A stretch of DNA of 64,000 nt from Acidobacteriota bacterium (GCA_029861955.1 JAOTYK010000009.1:62001-126000); one strand, 5' to 3'. Counted from the first letter of the stretch, positions 19,456 to 29,156 are shown. The notes: a model not told the origin generated them from the sequence alone. Numbers and translations are program-made.

Positions 19456-21498
19456 TTGAGATGGAACCATATCCATGTCCGGGGGATCCTTGTCTGGATC
19501 GCCGTCAGTTTCCAGGCCGTGGTCTGCCTGGCCCAGGACGGGTCTACCCACGCGGTCGTCATCAGCTCCGGGGCCCAATCCGAGGCCTCGGCCGGCCAGT
19601 ATCGCAGCGGGTCGCTGGTGATCGGCCAGACCACCATCGGCGAGAGTCAGGGTGGCCAGTTCGACACCGGCGCCGGTTTCGTGAATCTGCAGGTCTTCGA
19701 CGGTAGCGCCCCGAACCTGCCGTCGGTGGCCGACGGAATCGGCGGAGACATCGACATCTCGTACGATCCCAGTCAACTCTGCTACGAGTGGGATGCCGTC
19801 GACCCCCAGTCGGCGGTCTACGGGGCTCAGCTCGATATCGGAACCACACCGGGCGGAACGGATGTCCTCGAGGCGATGGTCCTCGGCGAAGACTCCGTCT
19901 GCGTCGTCGGACCCTTCGCGGGATGCCAGACCTATTTCGGGACGATCCGCGCCCGAAACGGCGCCCGTCTTCTCAGTGCCGCGCTGACCACCGACGGCGT
20001 CTACCTGGACGATCTGGTTGACATCGACAATGACAATCTCGGCAACGCGTGTGACCCCGACGACGACAACGACGGAATCCTCGACGGTGTCGATGCCTGC
20101 CCGTGCGATCCGTTCAACGACGTGGACGGCGACGGGATCTGCGCCGACGACCCCCAGTGCGGTTTGCCGACGGACAACTGTCCGGTTGTTTCCAACCCGA
20201 GTCAGTACGATAGCGACATGGATGGTACCGGCGATGCGTGTCAGTCGTCGTGTTCGCTTCTGGTGACGCCCAACGGGCTCGGTGATTGCCCGACGATTCA
20301 GGCGTGCATCGATCAGGGCAAGACCTGCGACATCGTGCTGGCGGCCGGAGTCTACGACGAGCGGGTGCTCATCAACCGCGGCGTGACCCTTCGCCCGGCG
20401 GGTGCGCCCGGCTCGGCGACGCTCACGAACACATCGCCCGGCGCGACGTTGATCATCGATTCGGGCGACGCGACCCCCGTGGTCCTGAGAGACCTGGACG
20501 TGACCGGGAGTGACACGGCGATCCAATCGTTGACCTCGTGGATCGGGCGCGGCCTGCTGGTTCGCGACGTGGTCACCGGTCTGGGAATGAGCAACCCTGG
20601 CCTCGATCCGGTCCACGTAACGCTTGTCGAGTCGCAGATTCAGGACACCGGCACGGCAATCGTGAGCAGCAAAACGGATGTTGAGATCGATCGGAGTCAA
20701 ATCCTCCGATCGTCGGTTCGCGGCCTGTCGTTTACCGACGGCGCGCTAACGGTGACGAGTTCATTGATCGACGAGGCGGCCACCGAGTGTTTCGATCTGA
20801 ACGGCACCGTTAGTACGCTAGTGTCCGGGTCGACCGTCGTCGAATGTGGGATCGGGATCTTCGCGAATGGTACCGGTCGAACGACCGTCCAGAGTTCGAT
20901 CCTCAACGGACACCTCCAGGACATCACGGGAGTGTCGTGTCTCAACGTCAGTGTCTCCGGTCTTCAGACCAGCTGTTGCCTCGGAAGCAATCTTTGTCTG
21001 GCCCCGCAGTTCGTCAATGCGACTCAGGGCGACTATCGACTGTCCCCGATGTCACCGCTGATTGAGGTGGGCATTCCCGCCAACGGTTACGGTGGCTCTC
21101 CGAAGTTCGATCTGCAAGGGTTTCCGCGATTGCTCGATAGTGATCACGACGGCTTCGCCATCGCGGAGATGGGTGCCTACGAGAGCTTCATCCCATCGCT
21201 CAATCGGCCAGGTCCGGTGTTCGGGGTGCAGTTCCAGTCGGCCACGCTGATGACATGGAGCCCCGAATTGCAGGCACAGACCTACCGTGTCTACGCGCGT
21301 AGCCTGACCGGCTTGACGTTCTTTACTGACCCGGCATGTCTGACGGAGGAACCACTGGCGTCCGTGGTCCTCGCCGACGTACCGTTGCCAGGAGAGGGTT
21401 TCTTCTTCCTGGTCTCTTCCGTAGACGCCTTGAACCAAGAAGGGACCGTGGGATTCGGGACCTTCGCCGAGCGGTCGGCGATTCAGAGCTGTCCGTAG
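19456..21498 (+). CDS. Secreted protein: TSP3 Ca-binding repeats, right-handed beta-helix, C-terminal CP module
   Basis: 680 residues, TTG start with AGGA eight bases upstream; no ATG fits. Signal peptide about 1-27 (cleavage near VCLAQDG). Residues about 30-75 resemble the Gly/Ser-rich N-terminal unit of secreted proteins. Residues about 180-270 hold thrombospondin type-3-like Asp repeats (DPDDDNDGILDGVDACP), likely Ca-binding. About 275-540 is a parallel beta-helix of the pectate-lyase-like type, starting PTIQACIDQG. The last 86 residues form the recurring C-terminal module ending QSCP. Likely a surface or released protein; enzymatic activity unproven. Upstream of another secreted protein by 16 bases. 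Confidence 0.8.
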   Translation: MRWNHIHVRGILVWIAVSFQAVVCLAQDGSTHAVVISSGAQSEASAGQYRSGSLVIGQTTIGESQGGQFDTGAGFVNLQVFDGSAPNLPSVADGIGGDIDISYDPSQLCYEWDAVDPQSAVYGAQLDIGTTPGGTDVLEAMVLGEDSVCVVGPFAGCQTYFGTIRARNGARLLSAALTTDGVYLDDLVDIDNDNLGNACDPDDDNDGILDGVDACPCDPFNDVDGDGICADDPQCGLPTDNCPVVSNPSQYDSDMDGTGDACQSSCSLLVTPNGLGDCPTIQACIDQGKTCDIVLAAGVYDERVLINRGVTLRPAGAPGSATLTNTSPGATLIIDSGDATPVVLRDLDVTGSDTAIQSLTSWIGRGLLVRDVVTGLGMSNPGLDPVHVTLVESQIQDTGTAIVSSKTDVEIDRSQILRSSVRGLSFTDGALTVTSSLIDEAATECFDLNGTVSTLVSGSTVVECGIGIFANGTGRTTVQSSILNGHLQDITGVSCLNVSVSGLQTSCCLGSNLCLAPQFVNATQGDYRLSPMSPLIEVGIPANGYGGSPKFDLQGFPRLLDSDHDGFAIAEMGAYESFIPSLNRPGPVFGVQFQSATLMTWSPELQAQTYRVYARSLTGLTFFTDPACLTEEPLASVVLADVPLPGEGFFFLVSSVDALNQEGTVGFGTFAERSAIQSCP

Positions 21499-21514
21499 TT
21501 TGGGAGTTCGAACG

Positions 21515-23344
21515 ATGAAGCAAGCAATGATCTTGGCGGTCTGTCTTACCCTAGGCGGAATCGCTGCGCTCGCGGCGCCGCCGGAGTTGTTGTCGACGCA
21601 GGGCAAGCTGCTGGACAGTGGCGGGGTGCCGGTCGCAGACGGCAACTACGAGATGGCATTCCGGTTCTACGACGACTGCGTCGCCGGTCAGTTGCTGCTT
21701 GAGGATTACCATGCTGCGGTCTCCGTGGCCGACGGCATCTATAGCGTCCTTCTCGGTTCGGGAGTCATCACGCCGGGCGTCGAGGCCAATCTGACTTCGA
21801 CGTTTGCCAATCGTGACACGGTCTGTCTCGGGCTGACCGTCAACACCGATAGCGAGATGACGCCGCGAACCCAACTTGTCAGCACCGGTTACGCGTTGCG
21901 GGCCGCCACGGCAGATTTCGGTCCCGGTGGCGGGACGCTTCTGGAAGCCAGTGGCGACATCGTCTGGACCGGCAGCCAGACCTTTGAGACCGGCATCACG
22001 ATGGGCGAGCTTTCGGATCTGATCTGGCCTCACATCACCGGCACCGTTGTGCCGGATGCGCAGTTCCGCATCATCAAGTACGAGGGAGATCCCATCGGGC
22101 AGAATCTGCACCCCAACCAGGAGCTCGATGAGCAGTGGATGATCTGTTACAACTGCACGGACGAGGGTGTCTTCCAGCGAGACCCGACCCAACACGCCTG
22201 GAATCAGAAGATCGAGGCGACCTACTGGGACGGCGTTCGCGAGTCGCTGGAGTACAACTGGAACTACACCAACCCTTTCGGCAATCGTTGGCGTCCCTTC
22301 GCGTTCCAGTTGTTCATCGACGGGACCTGTTCCGACACGATGGCGACCTGTACCGACGACGCCGAGTGCAATCCCGGCGCGACGTGTGATGGATCCAATC
22401 GTGCATCGTTCATCTGGAACACCCGACCGGACAATGGCAAACCGGACGTCGAAATCCGTCACGGTTCCGGCAAACTGTTCTATCGGGTTGGCCTGATTGG
22501 CAACACAGTCTACGACGGCAGTAACCTGAATTCATTGGTCAACGAGGTAGAACACGACATCGAGTTGCTGCCGGGGACCACAGCGGGAACGGCCACCGGC
22601 CTCCAGGTGGCCAACGATCTGGACGGCACCGAGGCCAACGTTTCGCTCACGGATGTCTTCGCCAATCGCGCGCTGAATTATTTTATCGGCACGATCCCCG
22701 ATCGCAGCGTGACGGGCAAGATGATCGCCTTCGATGCGCGCAACGAGATCTCGCAGACCGGAACCGGCAGCGCGGTCGGTGAGCTCTACGGATTTCGCTA
22801 TAAACTGGTGCCCACCGGCCAGTTCACCTCCGTCGACGCTAGCGTCGGCGTTCTGATCGATAGCCCGACCGCGCTGGCGGGATCGTCACCGGTGACTTTC
22901 GACGGGCACGTGGGTCTGTTGATCGGCGATCAGCAGGGACTCGGGCAGAGCGACGGCGCGGCCCTTCGTATCGATGACCAGAACGACAATCCCTCACCGG
23001 ATCGCGGCAACCTAGAACTGGCCGGTGGCAACTGGAACAACGGGCACCTGCTACTGGGCAACATGCACCTGTGGGCGGACTCTGCAGCGCAGCAGGTTCG
23101 AGTCAACGGGTCCTCGCCGACCTCGGCGGCCGACGGGCAACCGATCCACGCGCCCCGGGGCACCACCCCCAACTGGGGCGGTGTGTTCTGGTCCGATGGT
23201 ACCGACTCCGCACTCAACACCGGAGATGAGGTCTGTGCAGCCGCTGGCATGACCTGCAAGGAGGTCTACACGATGGGAAGCGCGGTTTCCGACACGTGCT
23301 CCACGAACCAGAACAACACCGTCTTCATGGCCTTCTGCTACTGA
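21515..23344 (+). CDS. Secreted protein of unknown function
   Basis: 609 residues. Start ATG at 21515 has GGGAG nine bases upstream; the signal peptide MKQAMILAVCLTLGGIAALA is clear. The region PELLSTQGKLLDSGGVPVAD up to GIYSVLLG (about 22-80) is a beta-domain common at the N-terminus of large bacterial secreted proteins. Two short Cys-rich inserts occur (MICYNC; about 268-294). Repetitive beta-rich sequence follows, ending in a Cys-containing tail without the CP module. Stop is immediately adjacent to the convergent gene's stop. No enzymatic motif recognised. Confidence 0.75.
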   Translation: MKQAMILAVCLTLGGIAALAAPPELLSTQGKLLDSGGVPVADGNYEMAFRFYDDCVAGQLLLEDYHAAVSVADGIYSVLLGSGVITPGVEANLTSTFANRDTVCLGLTVNTDSEMTPRTQLVSTGYALRAATADFGPGGGTLLEASGDIVWTGSQTFETGITMGELSDLIWPHITGTVVPDAQFRIIKYEGDPIGQNLHPNQELDEQWMICYNCTDEGVFQRDPTQHAWNQKIEATYWDGVRESLEYNWNYTNPFGNRWRPFAFQLFIDGTCSDTMATCTDDAECNPGATCDGSNRASFIWNTRPDNGKPDVEIRHGSGKLFYRVGLIGNTVYDGSNLNSLVNEVEHDIELLPGTTAGTATGLQVANDLDGTEANVSLTDVFANRALNYFIGTIPDRSVTGKMIAFDARNEISQTGTGSAVGELYGFRYKLVPTGQFTSVDASVGVLIDSPTALAGSSPVTFDGHVGLLIGDQQGLGQSDGAALRIDDQNDNPSPDRGNLELAGGNWNNGHLLLGNMHLWADSAAQQVRVNGSSPTSAADGQPIHAPRGTTPNWGGVFWSDGTDSALNTGDEVCAAAGMTCKEVYTMGSAVSDTCSTNQNNTVFMAFCY

Positions 23345-23758
23345 TCACGGGATTTCGGGCACGTCCGCTTCCGGGACGTCCCCTTCGGGATCGTCCTCAT
23401 CGTCGTTGGGCGGAGACGTCTTCTTCGGTTTCGGAATGACCACGCAGAGGCCCCGGCCATCGGATCGCTCGCAGCCGTGCTCGCACGAGGCCTGCGCCAG
23501 ATCTCTCGTCTCCGGATTCTCGCAAGTCGCTCCGTCCCCATCTCTCGAGACACAGCTTCCAAGGGCACCGTCGGTGACGAGGATCATCCGGTCTTCGCAG
23601 TTCAGCGTGACCATCCCGGCGGGGAGTACGACCCTCTCGGCGTGAACGCCCTCCTCCAACGCGAGTCCCAGCGACACGGGATCGAGCGTCTCCACCGCCG
23701 CGAGAGGTGACGCGATGAGAAGACAGATCGTGATCCAGATTCCTCTTGCTCGTAACAT
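23345..23758 (-). CDS. Small secreted protein with Cys-rich core and acidic tail
   Basis: 137 residues. The ATG at 23758 has AGGAG eight bases upstream and opens a signal peptide (MLRARGIWITICLLIASPLA). The mature part has six Cys in a compact core (about 52-107), then a Lys/Pro hinge and an acidic tail with repeats of EGDVPEADVPEIP style. Cys pairing suggests oxidised, extracytoplasmic folding. No family recognised. Convergent with the upstream secreted-protein gene with no gap between stops. Confidence 0.65.
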   Translation of the reverse strand: MLRARGIWITICLLIASPLAAVETLDPVSLGLALEEGVHAERVVLPAGMVTLNCEDRMILVTDGALGSCVSRDGDGATCENPETRDLAQASCEHGCERSDGRGLCVVIPKPKKTSPPNDDEDDPEGDVPEADVPEIP

Positions 23759-23928
23759 CGATCGCTCCTGACAACTGAAGGCGGGACGACTGGAGCATGA
23801 CGGGTCGGCCCGCCGCCGTCGATAGCCGAAACCGGAAGTCGTCCCATGACCACAAGCGTCGTCGTGGAAGTATGGCAACCCGAACGGTTCGTTGACTACA
23901 CTGGCCCGGTGGAAAGAGGATGGGCAAG

Positions 23929-24708
23929 ATGAGGACACCGATGAACGACAAGACAGTCACTGCCACCGAACGTTGGTCCAGAGCGATGAATACCGTCGAT
24001 CGCTGGACGCGTGAACGCACCGAGGCCATCGAGGCCCGACGGCTGGCCGAGTTGATCAAGGTCGACGGCGTCGCAGAGGTCCTCGCCGACTTCGAAAACC
24101 GACTGAGGAAGGCGCGTCGCAAATGGGATCGGGCCCGTGAAGACGCGACCCGCGGACGAGAAGATAAGATCGACGCCGCTCTGACTCGACGCGGCGAGGC
24201 GATTCGCAAGGCCGAGTCGCGGCGGATGGTCAAGGAAGATGCCGCGTATGCCAGTCGACTCGAGAAGGAGGAGCGTGCACGGGAGGTCCTGGATCGAGAG
24301 ACCCAGAGCGCACGAGAGCTGGGAGTCAACAGCCGCGAGCAAAAAGCACGACGAGCCGCCGAGAAAACACATGACCGCTCGATCGCCAAGGCGCGGAAGC
24401 TCTTTGCGGCGGCCACGAAGAAGGCTCACCGCGAGTTTCAGCAGCAGTTGGCAACCGCCCAACGCGAGCAGTCGGCCAAGATCACGGACAGCTATCGCGT
24501 CGAAGAGAAGACCCTCGATGACGTCGACGAGACCTATCGGCGGGCCATCGAGGACGCCGAGAATCACAAAGAAGATCGGCTGCAGACCCTCGATGACACC
24601 GAGGCCATCCAGCAGGCCTTCGACGCCCGGCTGGAGGCCGTCGGCGAAGAGCGCCACCGTCGGCTGGAATCTGCCTACGGGGAGCTCCGTAAGACGATCC
24701 GGGGGTAG
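23929..24708 (+). CDS. Coiled-coil protein of unknown function
   Basis: 259 residues, almost entirely charged helix rich in Arg, Glu, Ala and Lys, without a signal peptide or membrane segment; a long coiled coil is expected. The ATG at 23929 is preferred over ATG 23920, because the AAAGAGG ribosome-binding site directly abuts the latter. Cytoplasmic and structural by appearance. It lies between secreted-protein genes, and its link to them is unknown. Confidence 0.68.
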   Translation: MRTPMNDKTVTATERWSRAMNTVDRWTRERTEAIEARRLAELIKVDGVAEVLADFENRLRKARRKWDRAREDATRGREDKIDAALTRRGEAIRKAESRRMVKEDAAYASRLEKEERAREVLDRETQSARELGVNSREQKARRAAEKTHDRSIAKARKLFAAATKKAHREFQQQLATAQREQSAKITDSYRVEEKTLDDVDETYRRAIEDAENHKEDRLQTLDDTEAIQQAFDARLEAVGEERHRRLESAYGELRKTIRG

Positions 24709-24786
24709 CCCGGACCGCGGTTGCGCCGTACCTTCCGGGTGGGTCGAAGTGCGACGAAACACGCTGTATACAAGAAGGAATTTACG

Positions 24787-25569
24787 ATGAATGAACTAAC
24801 TTCCACACACACACGAATGACCGTCCGGTGTCTCCTACTGGCGGCGGTCTTTCTGATGACAAGCGGCGTCGAGTTGCCCGCGCGGGACATGGCGACGGTC
24901 CCGGGTCGAACGATCACGGTTCGGATCCCCGTAGACGCCGACGCGACGCTGATCGAGACCACCGACGGACGATTGGCAAACGGTTCGGGCTCGTCGATCT
25001 TTGTCGGTAGAACGCAACAGCCGAGCGATTCTCGACGACGAAGCCTCCTGCGATTTGACGTCGCGTCTGAAATACCTCGTCGGGCCATCATCGAGGACGC
25101 CACCCTCATCCTTAATGTCCTCCCGGGAACCGCACCGGCGATCGACGTCCGGGTCTTCCGTGTCTTGCGACCCTGGACCGAAGGTCCGGCCATCAGCAGT
25201 GGAGGGAACGGCGCGCTCGCGATGCCCGGTGACGTGACGTGGATTCACCGAAGCTATGACATCGCCACCTGGCGACGCCCCGGTGGAGTGTTTGTCCGTC
25301 GCGCCAGCGCGGCGCAGACCATCGCAGGACCCGGTCTCTACGAGTGGAGAAAGACGGTCCGTCGCCCCCGAGCCGCGTCTCTGCAAGACGATGTTCAGTT
25401 CTGGCTTAGTGTGCCCGAACGGAACTTCGGCTGGATTCTCATCGGTGGTGAGGGTCAGCCACGCACGGCCAAGAAGATCACCAGTCGCGAGGGATCCGAC
25501 GCGGATGCCCGCCCGATGCTGGAAATCCGGTATCGAATGCCGCTGCCTGGGTTGCAGCGGCCCCTGTAG
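24787..25569 (+). CDS. Secreted DNRLRE-like domain protein
   Basis: 260 residues. Start ATG at 24787 with an AAGGAA ribosome-binding site; signal peptide about 10-33. The remainder is one DNRLRE-type beta-sandwich domain (SLLRFDVASEIPRRAIIEDA, GDVTWIHRSYD, LQDDVQFWLSVPERNFGWI, final PMLEIRYRM). It is clearly homologous to the N-terminal domain of the multicopper oxidase encoded 29 bases downstream, so the pair looks like a duplication. Such domains often act in binding or display rather than catalysis. Confidence 0.75.
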   Translation: MNELTSTHTRMTVRCLLLAAVFLMTSGVELPARDMATVPGRTITVRIPVDADATLIETTDGRLANGSGSSIFVGRTQQPSDSRRRSLLRFDVASEIPRRAIIEDATLILNVLPGTAPAIDVRVFRVLRPWTEGPAISSGGNGALAMPGDVTWIHRSYDIATWRRPGGVFVRRASAAQTIAGPGLYEWRKTVRRPRAASLQDDVQFWLSVPERNFGWILIGGEGQPRTAKKITSREGSDADARPMLEIRYRMPLPGLQRPL

Positions 25570-25598
25570 GGCGGCATACATCTTCCGAGGGTCATTGC

Positions 25599-28500
25599 TT
25601 GAGAGTTCATCCAGCCTTCGCTCGTCGATTCTCGACCGCAGCATTGCTGGCGGCGGCGGCGATGTGGGTCTGGACACCTACCACCGCCCAGGTCACGACG
25701 TTCATCCCCGCCGACCGCGACAACTCCCTCTACGAGTTGGCGTCCGGTACGGCCAGCAACGCCCTCGGTGAGAACATCTATACCGGTCGCACCAACTCCG
25801 GTTTTCTCCGTCGCGGCGTGATCCGTTTCGACATCGGCGCTCAGGTCCCTGCCGGCGCCACCATCGAATACGTCTCGTTGACGATGAACGTCTCGAAGAT
25901 CAGGCAAGCCGCCAGTGCCACGACCTCGCTTCATCGCGTCTTGATGGACTGGGGCGAGGGCACGTCGATGGCCGGCGAATTCGGCGGAACCGGTTCCGGA
26001 GCGACGCCCGGTGATGCCACCTGGGATCACACGTTCTACGACACCGACTTCTGGACCCTGGCGGGTGGCGACTACGTCTCGCTGGCGTCGGCGTCGATTC
26101 CGGTCGAATTGAACGGATCGTACACCTGGCCCACCCATATCAACCTGGTCCAGGATGTCCAGTTCTGGCTCGATACGCCGGCCAACAATTTCGGCTGGAT
26201 CATCATCGGGAACGAAGCCTCGAACGGGACGTCCAAACGATTCGACAGCCGAGAGAATTTGAACGGCTCCAACCGTCCGCTCCTCGAGGTTCGCTACACG
26301 GTGTCGTCCAACATCGGCGCCTGCTGCGCCCCGGGCGGGTGCGTGGTGACCAGCGACACCAACTGTGCCTCCATGAGTGGCACGTACCAGGGGAACGGCA
26401 CGACCTGCACACCGGACCCGTGCATTTCCTCCATGGGGGCTTGCTGTAATTCCGACGGCACCTGTGACGAGCGGACCGAGACCGACTGCACCAACGTGGG
26501 CGGGGTCTACCAGGGCGACTCGTCGACCTGTGCGCTGGCCGAGTGCCCCATCGAGCTGACCCCGTTCGTGGAGGCGTTGCCGATACCGGTCGTGGCGACG
26601 CCGACCTCCGGCTCGTCAGGTGGGATCGCGGCCTACGACATGAGCATGGTCGAGTTCCAGCATCAGTTCCATCCGTCGCTCCCGGCGACGACCGTCTGGG
26701 GCTGGAACGACGGAGTCAGCGGACCCTCGCTGCCCGGGCCCACGGTGGAGGGTGCCTCGGGCGACGCGATCACCGTGCGCTGGATCAATGATCTCCGAGA
26801 GATCAGCAACAATCTGCTGCGGACCGATCACTACCTGGCGGTGGATACCGATTGCATCCACGGTGCCGAGAACACGGCGAAGACGGTGGTGCATCTTCAT
26901 GGGGCCCACACCGAGGCCGAGTTCGACGGTTACCCCGAAGATACGTTCACGCCGGGGAACTTCGACACCTACGTTTATGGCAACGATCAGCTGGCAGGAA
27001 CCCTCTGGTACCACGACCACGCGCTAGGGATTACGCGTCTGAACGTCTACATGGGTCTTGTCGGTCTGTACATCTTGCGAGACCCCGTCGAGACGGCCCT
27101 CAACTTGCCCAACGGCGAGTACGAGATTCCGTTGGCGATCTTCGATCGCAAGTTCAACCCCGACGGAACCTACGACTATCCCGCCATGTGGATGGACCAC
27201 GTCTTCGGCGACAAGTTGATCGTCAACGGCAAGGTCTCCCCATTCCTGAACGTCAAACAGGGCAAGTACCGATTCCGCATCCTCAACGGCGCGGGTTCAC
27301 GCACCCTCTCGTTGTCCCTCAATCCACCGAGTGGATCTCTCGACTTCACGGTCATCGGGGTGGAGGGCGGTCTGCTCGAGGCACCGGTGCCCGGTGTGTC
27401 GTCGTTGACGCTGGGGCCCGCAGAGCGATCGGACCTGATCATCGACTTCGCGGGCTACAACGCAGGCGACGAGATCATCATGGCCAACGGTGCGCCGGCG
27501 CCATTTCCCAACGGAAGCCTCGACGGCGCAGTCGATGTCATGAAGTTTGTCGTGACAGCCGACGTGGGAGACACCGACGCGATCCCCACCACGCTACGCA
27601 CGATGGAACGTTTGCAAGAGGGCGACGCGGTTCTCTCGCGTGACTTCCGTCTGGCACGTGGCGCCAACAATGCCTGTGGACGCTCGCCGTGGACCATCAA
27701 CGATCTTGGCTGGGACGACATCACCGAGTATCCACAGTTGGGGTCGACGGAGATCTGGCGCTTCGTCAACGACTCGGGCATCTCGCATCCGATGCACATG
27801 CATCTCGTCAATTTCCAGATCCTCGACCGCGACACCTTCACGCTGGGAGTTGGAGACGAGGTGATTCCCGGTGGCAATCCTCAGCCACCGCTTCCGGAAG
27901 AAGACGGTTGGAAGGACACGGCGATGGTCGGCCCCGGCGAGATCCTTCGCGTGATCGCACGCTTTGAGGACTTCAAGGGCAAGTTTGCCTACCACTGTCA
28001 CATCCTCGAACACGAAGATCACGACATGATGCGTCAGTTCGAGACGGTGCTCTGCGGCGATACCGAAATCGATACCAACGAGAGTTGCGATGACGGCGGC
28101 ACCGTGGATTGGGACGGCTGCACGTCGGCCTGCGACACGGAGCAGTATCTGGCTCTCGATGGCACCACGTTGCTCGGCGGTCAGACGGTTTCCGTCGATG
28201 TCGACGGCGTCACCGTGTCGGTCACGACATCGTCCGGCCAATCCGCCGCACAGATCGTTGCGGGTCTGGCGGCGTCGATCAATAGCGATCCCACACTTCA
28301 ACCCCTCGGGGTCACGGCATTCGTGATCGGCAACCAACTGCTGGTTAACGCCGAGTTGACCAACGTCGTCGTCGTCGTCGGGATCAGCGTCAGCCGCGAA
28401 CTCCTCGTCTTCTCCAACGCACTCTGGTGGAGTTCAACGGGGGGTGTCGGTAGTGTCGATGTCGCGACGGGGGATCTGTCGTTACTGGATGGAGGCTACC

Positions 28501-28658
28501 CGGGTGCCAGTTGCCTCGGCAACAACCTGCCGGGCGATACACTCGCCGACGCGGCGGCACCGCCGGTGGGCAGCGGCTACTGGTATCTGGTTCGCGACCA
28601 ACCGGGCGGTAGCTGGGGAAGCGCGGCGCGTGATGCGGACATCACGACCTGCCCCTAG
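25599..28658 (+). CDS. Secreted multicopper oxidase fused to DNRLRE and Cys-rich domains
   Basis: 1019 residues, TTG start with GAGGG seven bases upstream. Signal peptide 1-30. A DNRLRE-like domain covers about 32-232. Two Cys-rich GACC repeats lie at about 239-317. A CotA-type multicopper oxidase follows (about 320-825) with all copper motifs: HLHG (432-435), WYHDHA (470-475), HPMHMH (730-735) and HCHILEHEDHDM (799-810), the last giving the type 1 Cys800, His805 and axial Met810. A Myxococcus-type Cys repeat (CDDGGTVDWDGC) follows, then the recurring C-terminal module ending TTCP. Likely oxidises phenols, bilirubin-like compounds or metals outside the cell. Confidence 0.9.
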   Translation: MRVHPAFARRFSTAALLAAAAMWVWTPTTAQVTTFIPADRDNSLYELASGTASNALGENIYTGRTNSGFLRRGVIRFDIGAQVPAGATIEYVSLTMNVSKIRQAASATTSLHRVLMDWGEGTSMAGEFGGTGSGATPGDATWDHTFYDTDFWTLAGGDYVSLASASIPVELNGSYTWPTHINLVQDVQFWLDTPANNFGWIIIGNEASNGTSKRFDSRENLNGSNRPLLEVRYTVSSNIGACCAPGGCVVTSDTNCASMSGTYQGNGTTCTPDPCISSMGACCNSDGTCDERTETDCTNVGGVYQGDSSTCALAECPIELTPFVEALPIPVVATPTSGSSGGIAAYDMSMVEFQHQFHPSLPATTVWGWNDGVSGPSLPGPTVEGASGDAITVRWINDLREISNNLLRTDHYLAVDTDCIHGAENTAKTVVHLHGAHTEAEFDGYPEDTFTPGNFDTYVYGNDQLAGTLWYHDHALGITRLNVYMGLVGLYILRDPVETALNLPNGEYEIPLAIFDRKFNPDGTYDYPAMWMDHVFGDKLIVNGKVSPFLNVKQGKYRFRILNGAGSRTLSLSLNPPSGSLDFTVIGVEGGLLEAPVPGVSSLTLGPAERSDLIIDFAGYNAGDEIIMANGAPAPFPNGSLDGAVDVMKFVVTADVGDTDAIPTTLRTMERLQEGDAVLSRDFRLARGANNACGRSPWTINDLGWDDITEYPQLGSTEIWRFVNDSGISHPMHMHLVNFQILDRDTFTLGVGDEVIPGGNPQPPLPEEDGWKDTAMVGPGEILRVIARFEDFKGKFAYHCHILEHEDHDMMRQFETVLCGDTEIDTNESCDDGGTVDWDGCTSACDTEQYLALDGTTLLGGQTVSVDVDGVTVSVTTSSGQSAAQIVAGLAASINSDPTLQPLGVTAFVIGNQLLVNAELTNVVVVVGISVSRELLVFSNALWWSSTGGVGSVDVATGDLSLLDGGYPGASCLGNNLPGDTLADAAAPPVGSGYWYLVRDQPGGSWGSAARDADITTCP

Positions 28659-28733
28659 TTAACGCCGGTATTCCTGCTCACAGAGTCCGACTCGCGTGTC
28701 GTGGGTCCGCCTGATCGAAGTCGCGACGAAAAA

Positions 28734-28759
28734 AGGCCCGGGATGCAGATCCCGGGCCT
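28734..28759 (-). terminator. Bidirectional rho-independent terminator between the oxidase and hup
   Basis: Perfect 11-base-pair stem AGGCCCGGGAT / ATCCCGGGCCT with loop GCAG. On the minus strand it is followed by TTTTTT, making a strong terminator 25 bases after the hup stop. On the plus strand it is followed by a weaker T tract (28766-28771), so it may also end the multicopper oxidase transcript. Confidence 0.88.
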
Positions 28760-28784
28760 CTGATATTTTTTCGCTGAGGGGTGA

Positions 28785-29066
28785 CTAGCGCTTACGGTTA
28801 AGCGAATCCTCAAGAGTCTTGCCCGCTTTGAAACGGACGGCCTTCTTGGCCTTGATCTGTATGGTCTCACCCGTCTGCGGGTTGCGACCGGTACGCGCCT
28901 TACGCTTGCTGACACCCCAGGTGCCGAAGCCTACCAGCGTGACGCGTTGATTTTTTTTCAGCGCCGACGTGATGCCGTCGAGCATGCTGTCCACGGCCGT
29001 TGCGGCAGCGGTCTTGGTGATCCCGGCATCAAGCGACATCTTCTCTATCAGCGTGGCCTTGTTCAT
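28785..29066 (-). CDS. hup: DNA-binding protein HU
   Basis: 93-residue HU/IHF-family architectural protein. Conserved parts: MNKATLIEKMS at the start, RVTLVGFGTWGVSKRKARTG in the core, the RNPQTGETI arm that inserts into the minor groove, and the FKAGKTLEDSLN end. The ATG at 29066 was chosen because AAGGAGG lies eight bases upstream; a GTG at 29075 would fall in the ribosome-binding site. Own promoter and terminator make this a single-gene unit. Confidence 0.95.
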   Translation of the reverse strand: MNKATLIEKMSLDAGITKTAAATAVDSMLDGITSALKKNQRVTLVGFGTWGVSKRKARTGRNPQTGETIQIKAKKAVRFKAGKTLEDSLNRKR

Positions 29067-29120
29067 CCAACTCACCTCCTTCCGATTACGAATTTAACTC
29101 ATGAAAACACGAGCAATGCG

Positions 29121-29149
29121 ATTACAACGCGCAGACCACAACGTGTCAA
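29121..29149 (-). promoter_or_regulatory. Strong predicted sigma-70 promoter of hup
   Basis: On the minus strand: TTGACA (29149-29144), 17-base spacer, TGTAAT (29126-29121). It matches 11 of 12 consensus bases. Transcription would start near 29114, with a leader of about 48 bases ahead of the hup start at 29066. Confidence 0.8.
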
Positions 29150-29156
29150 GCACCGA

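Noticed and set aside
18487-20700. 737-codon open frame on the minus strand
   Set aside because: It spans two well-supported genes in another frame or strand, has Arg/Val/Asp-rich low-information sequence and no recognisable domain; typical high-GC antisense shadow.
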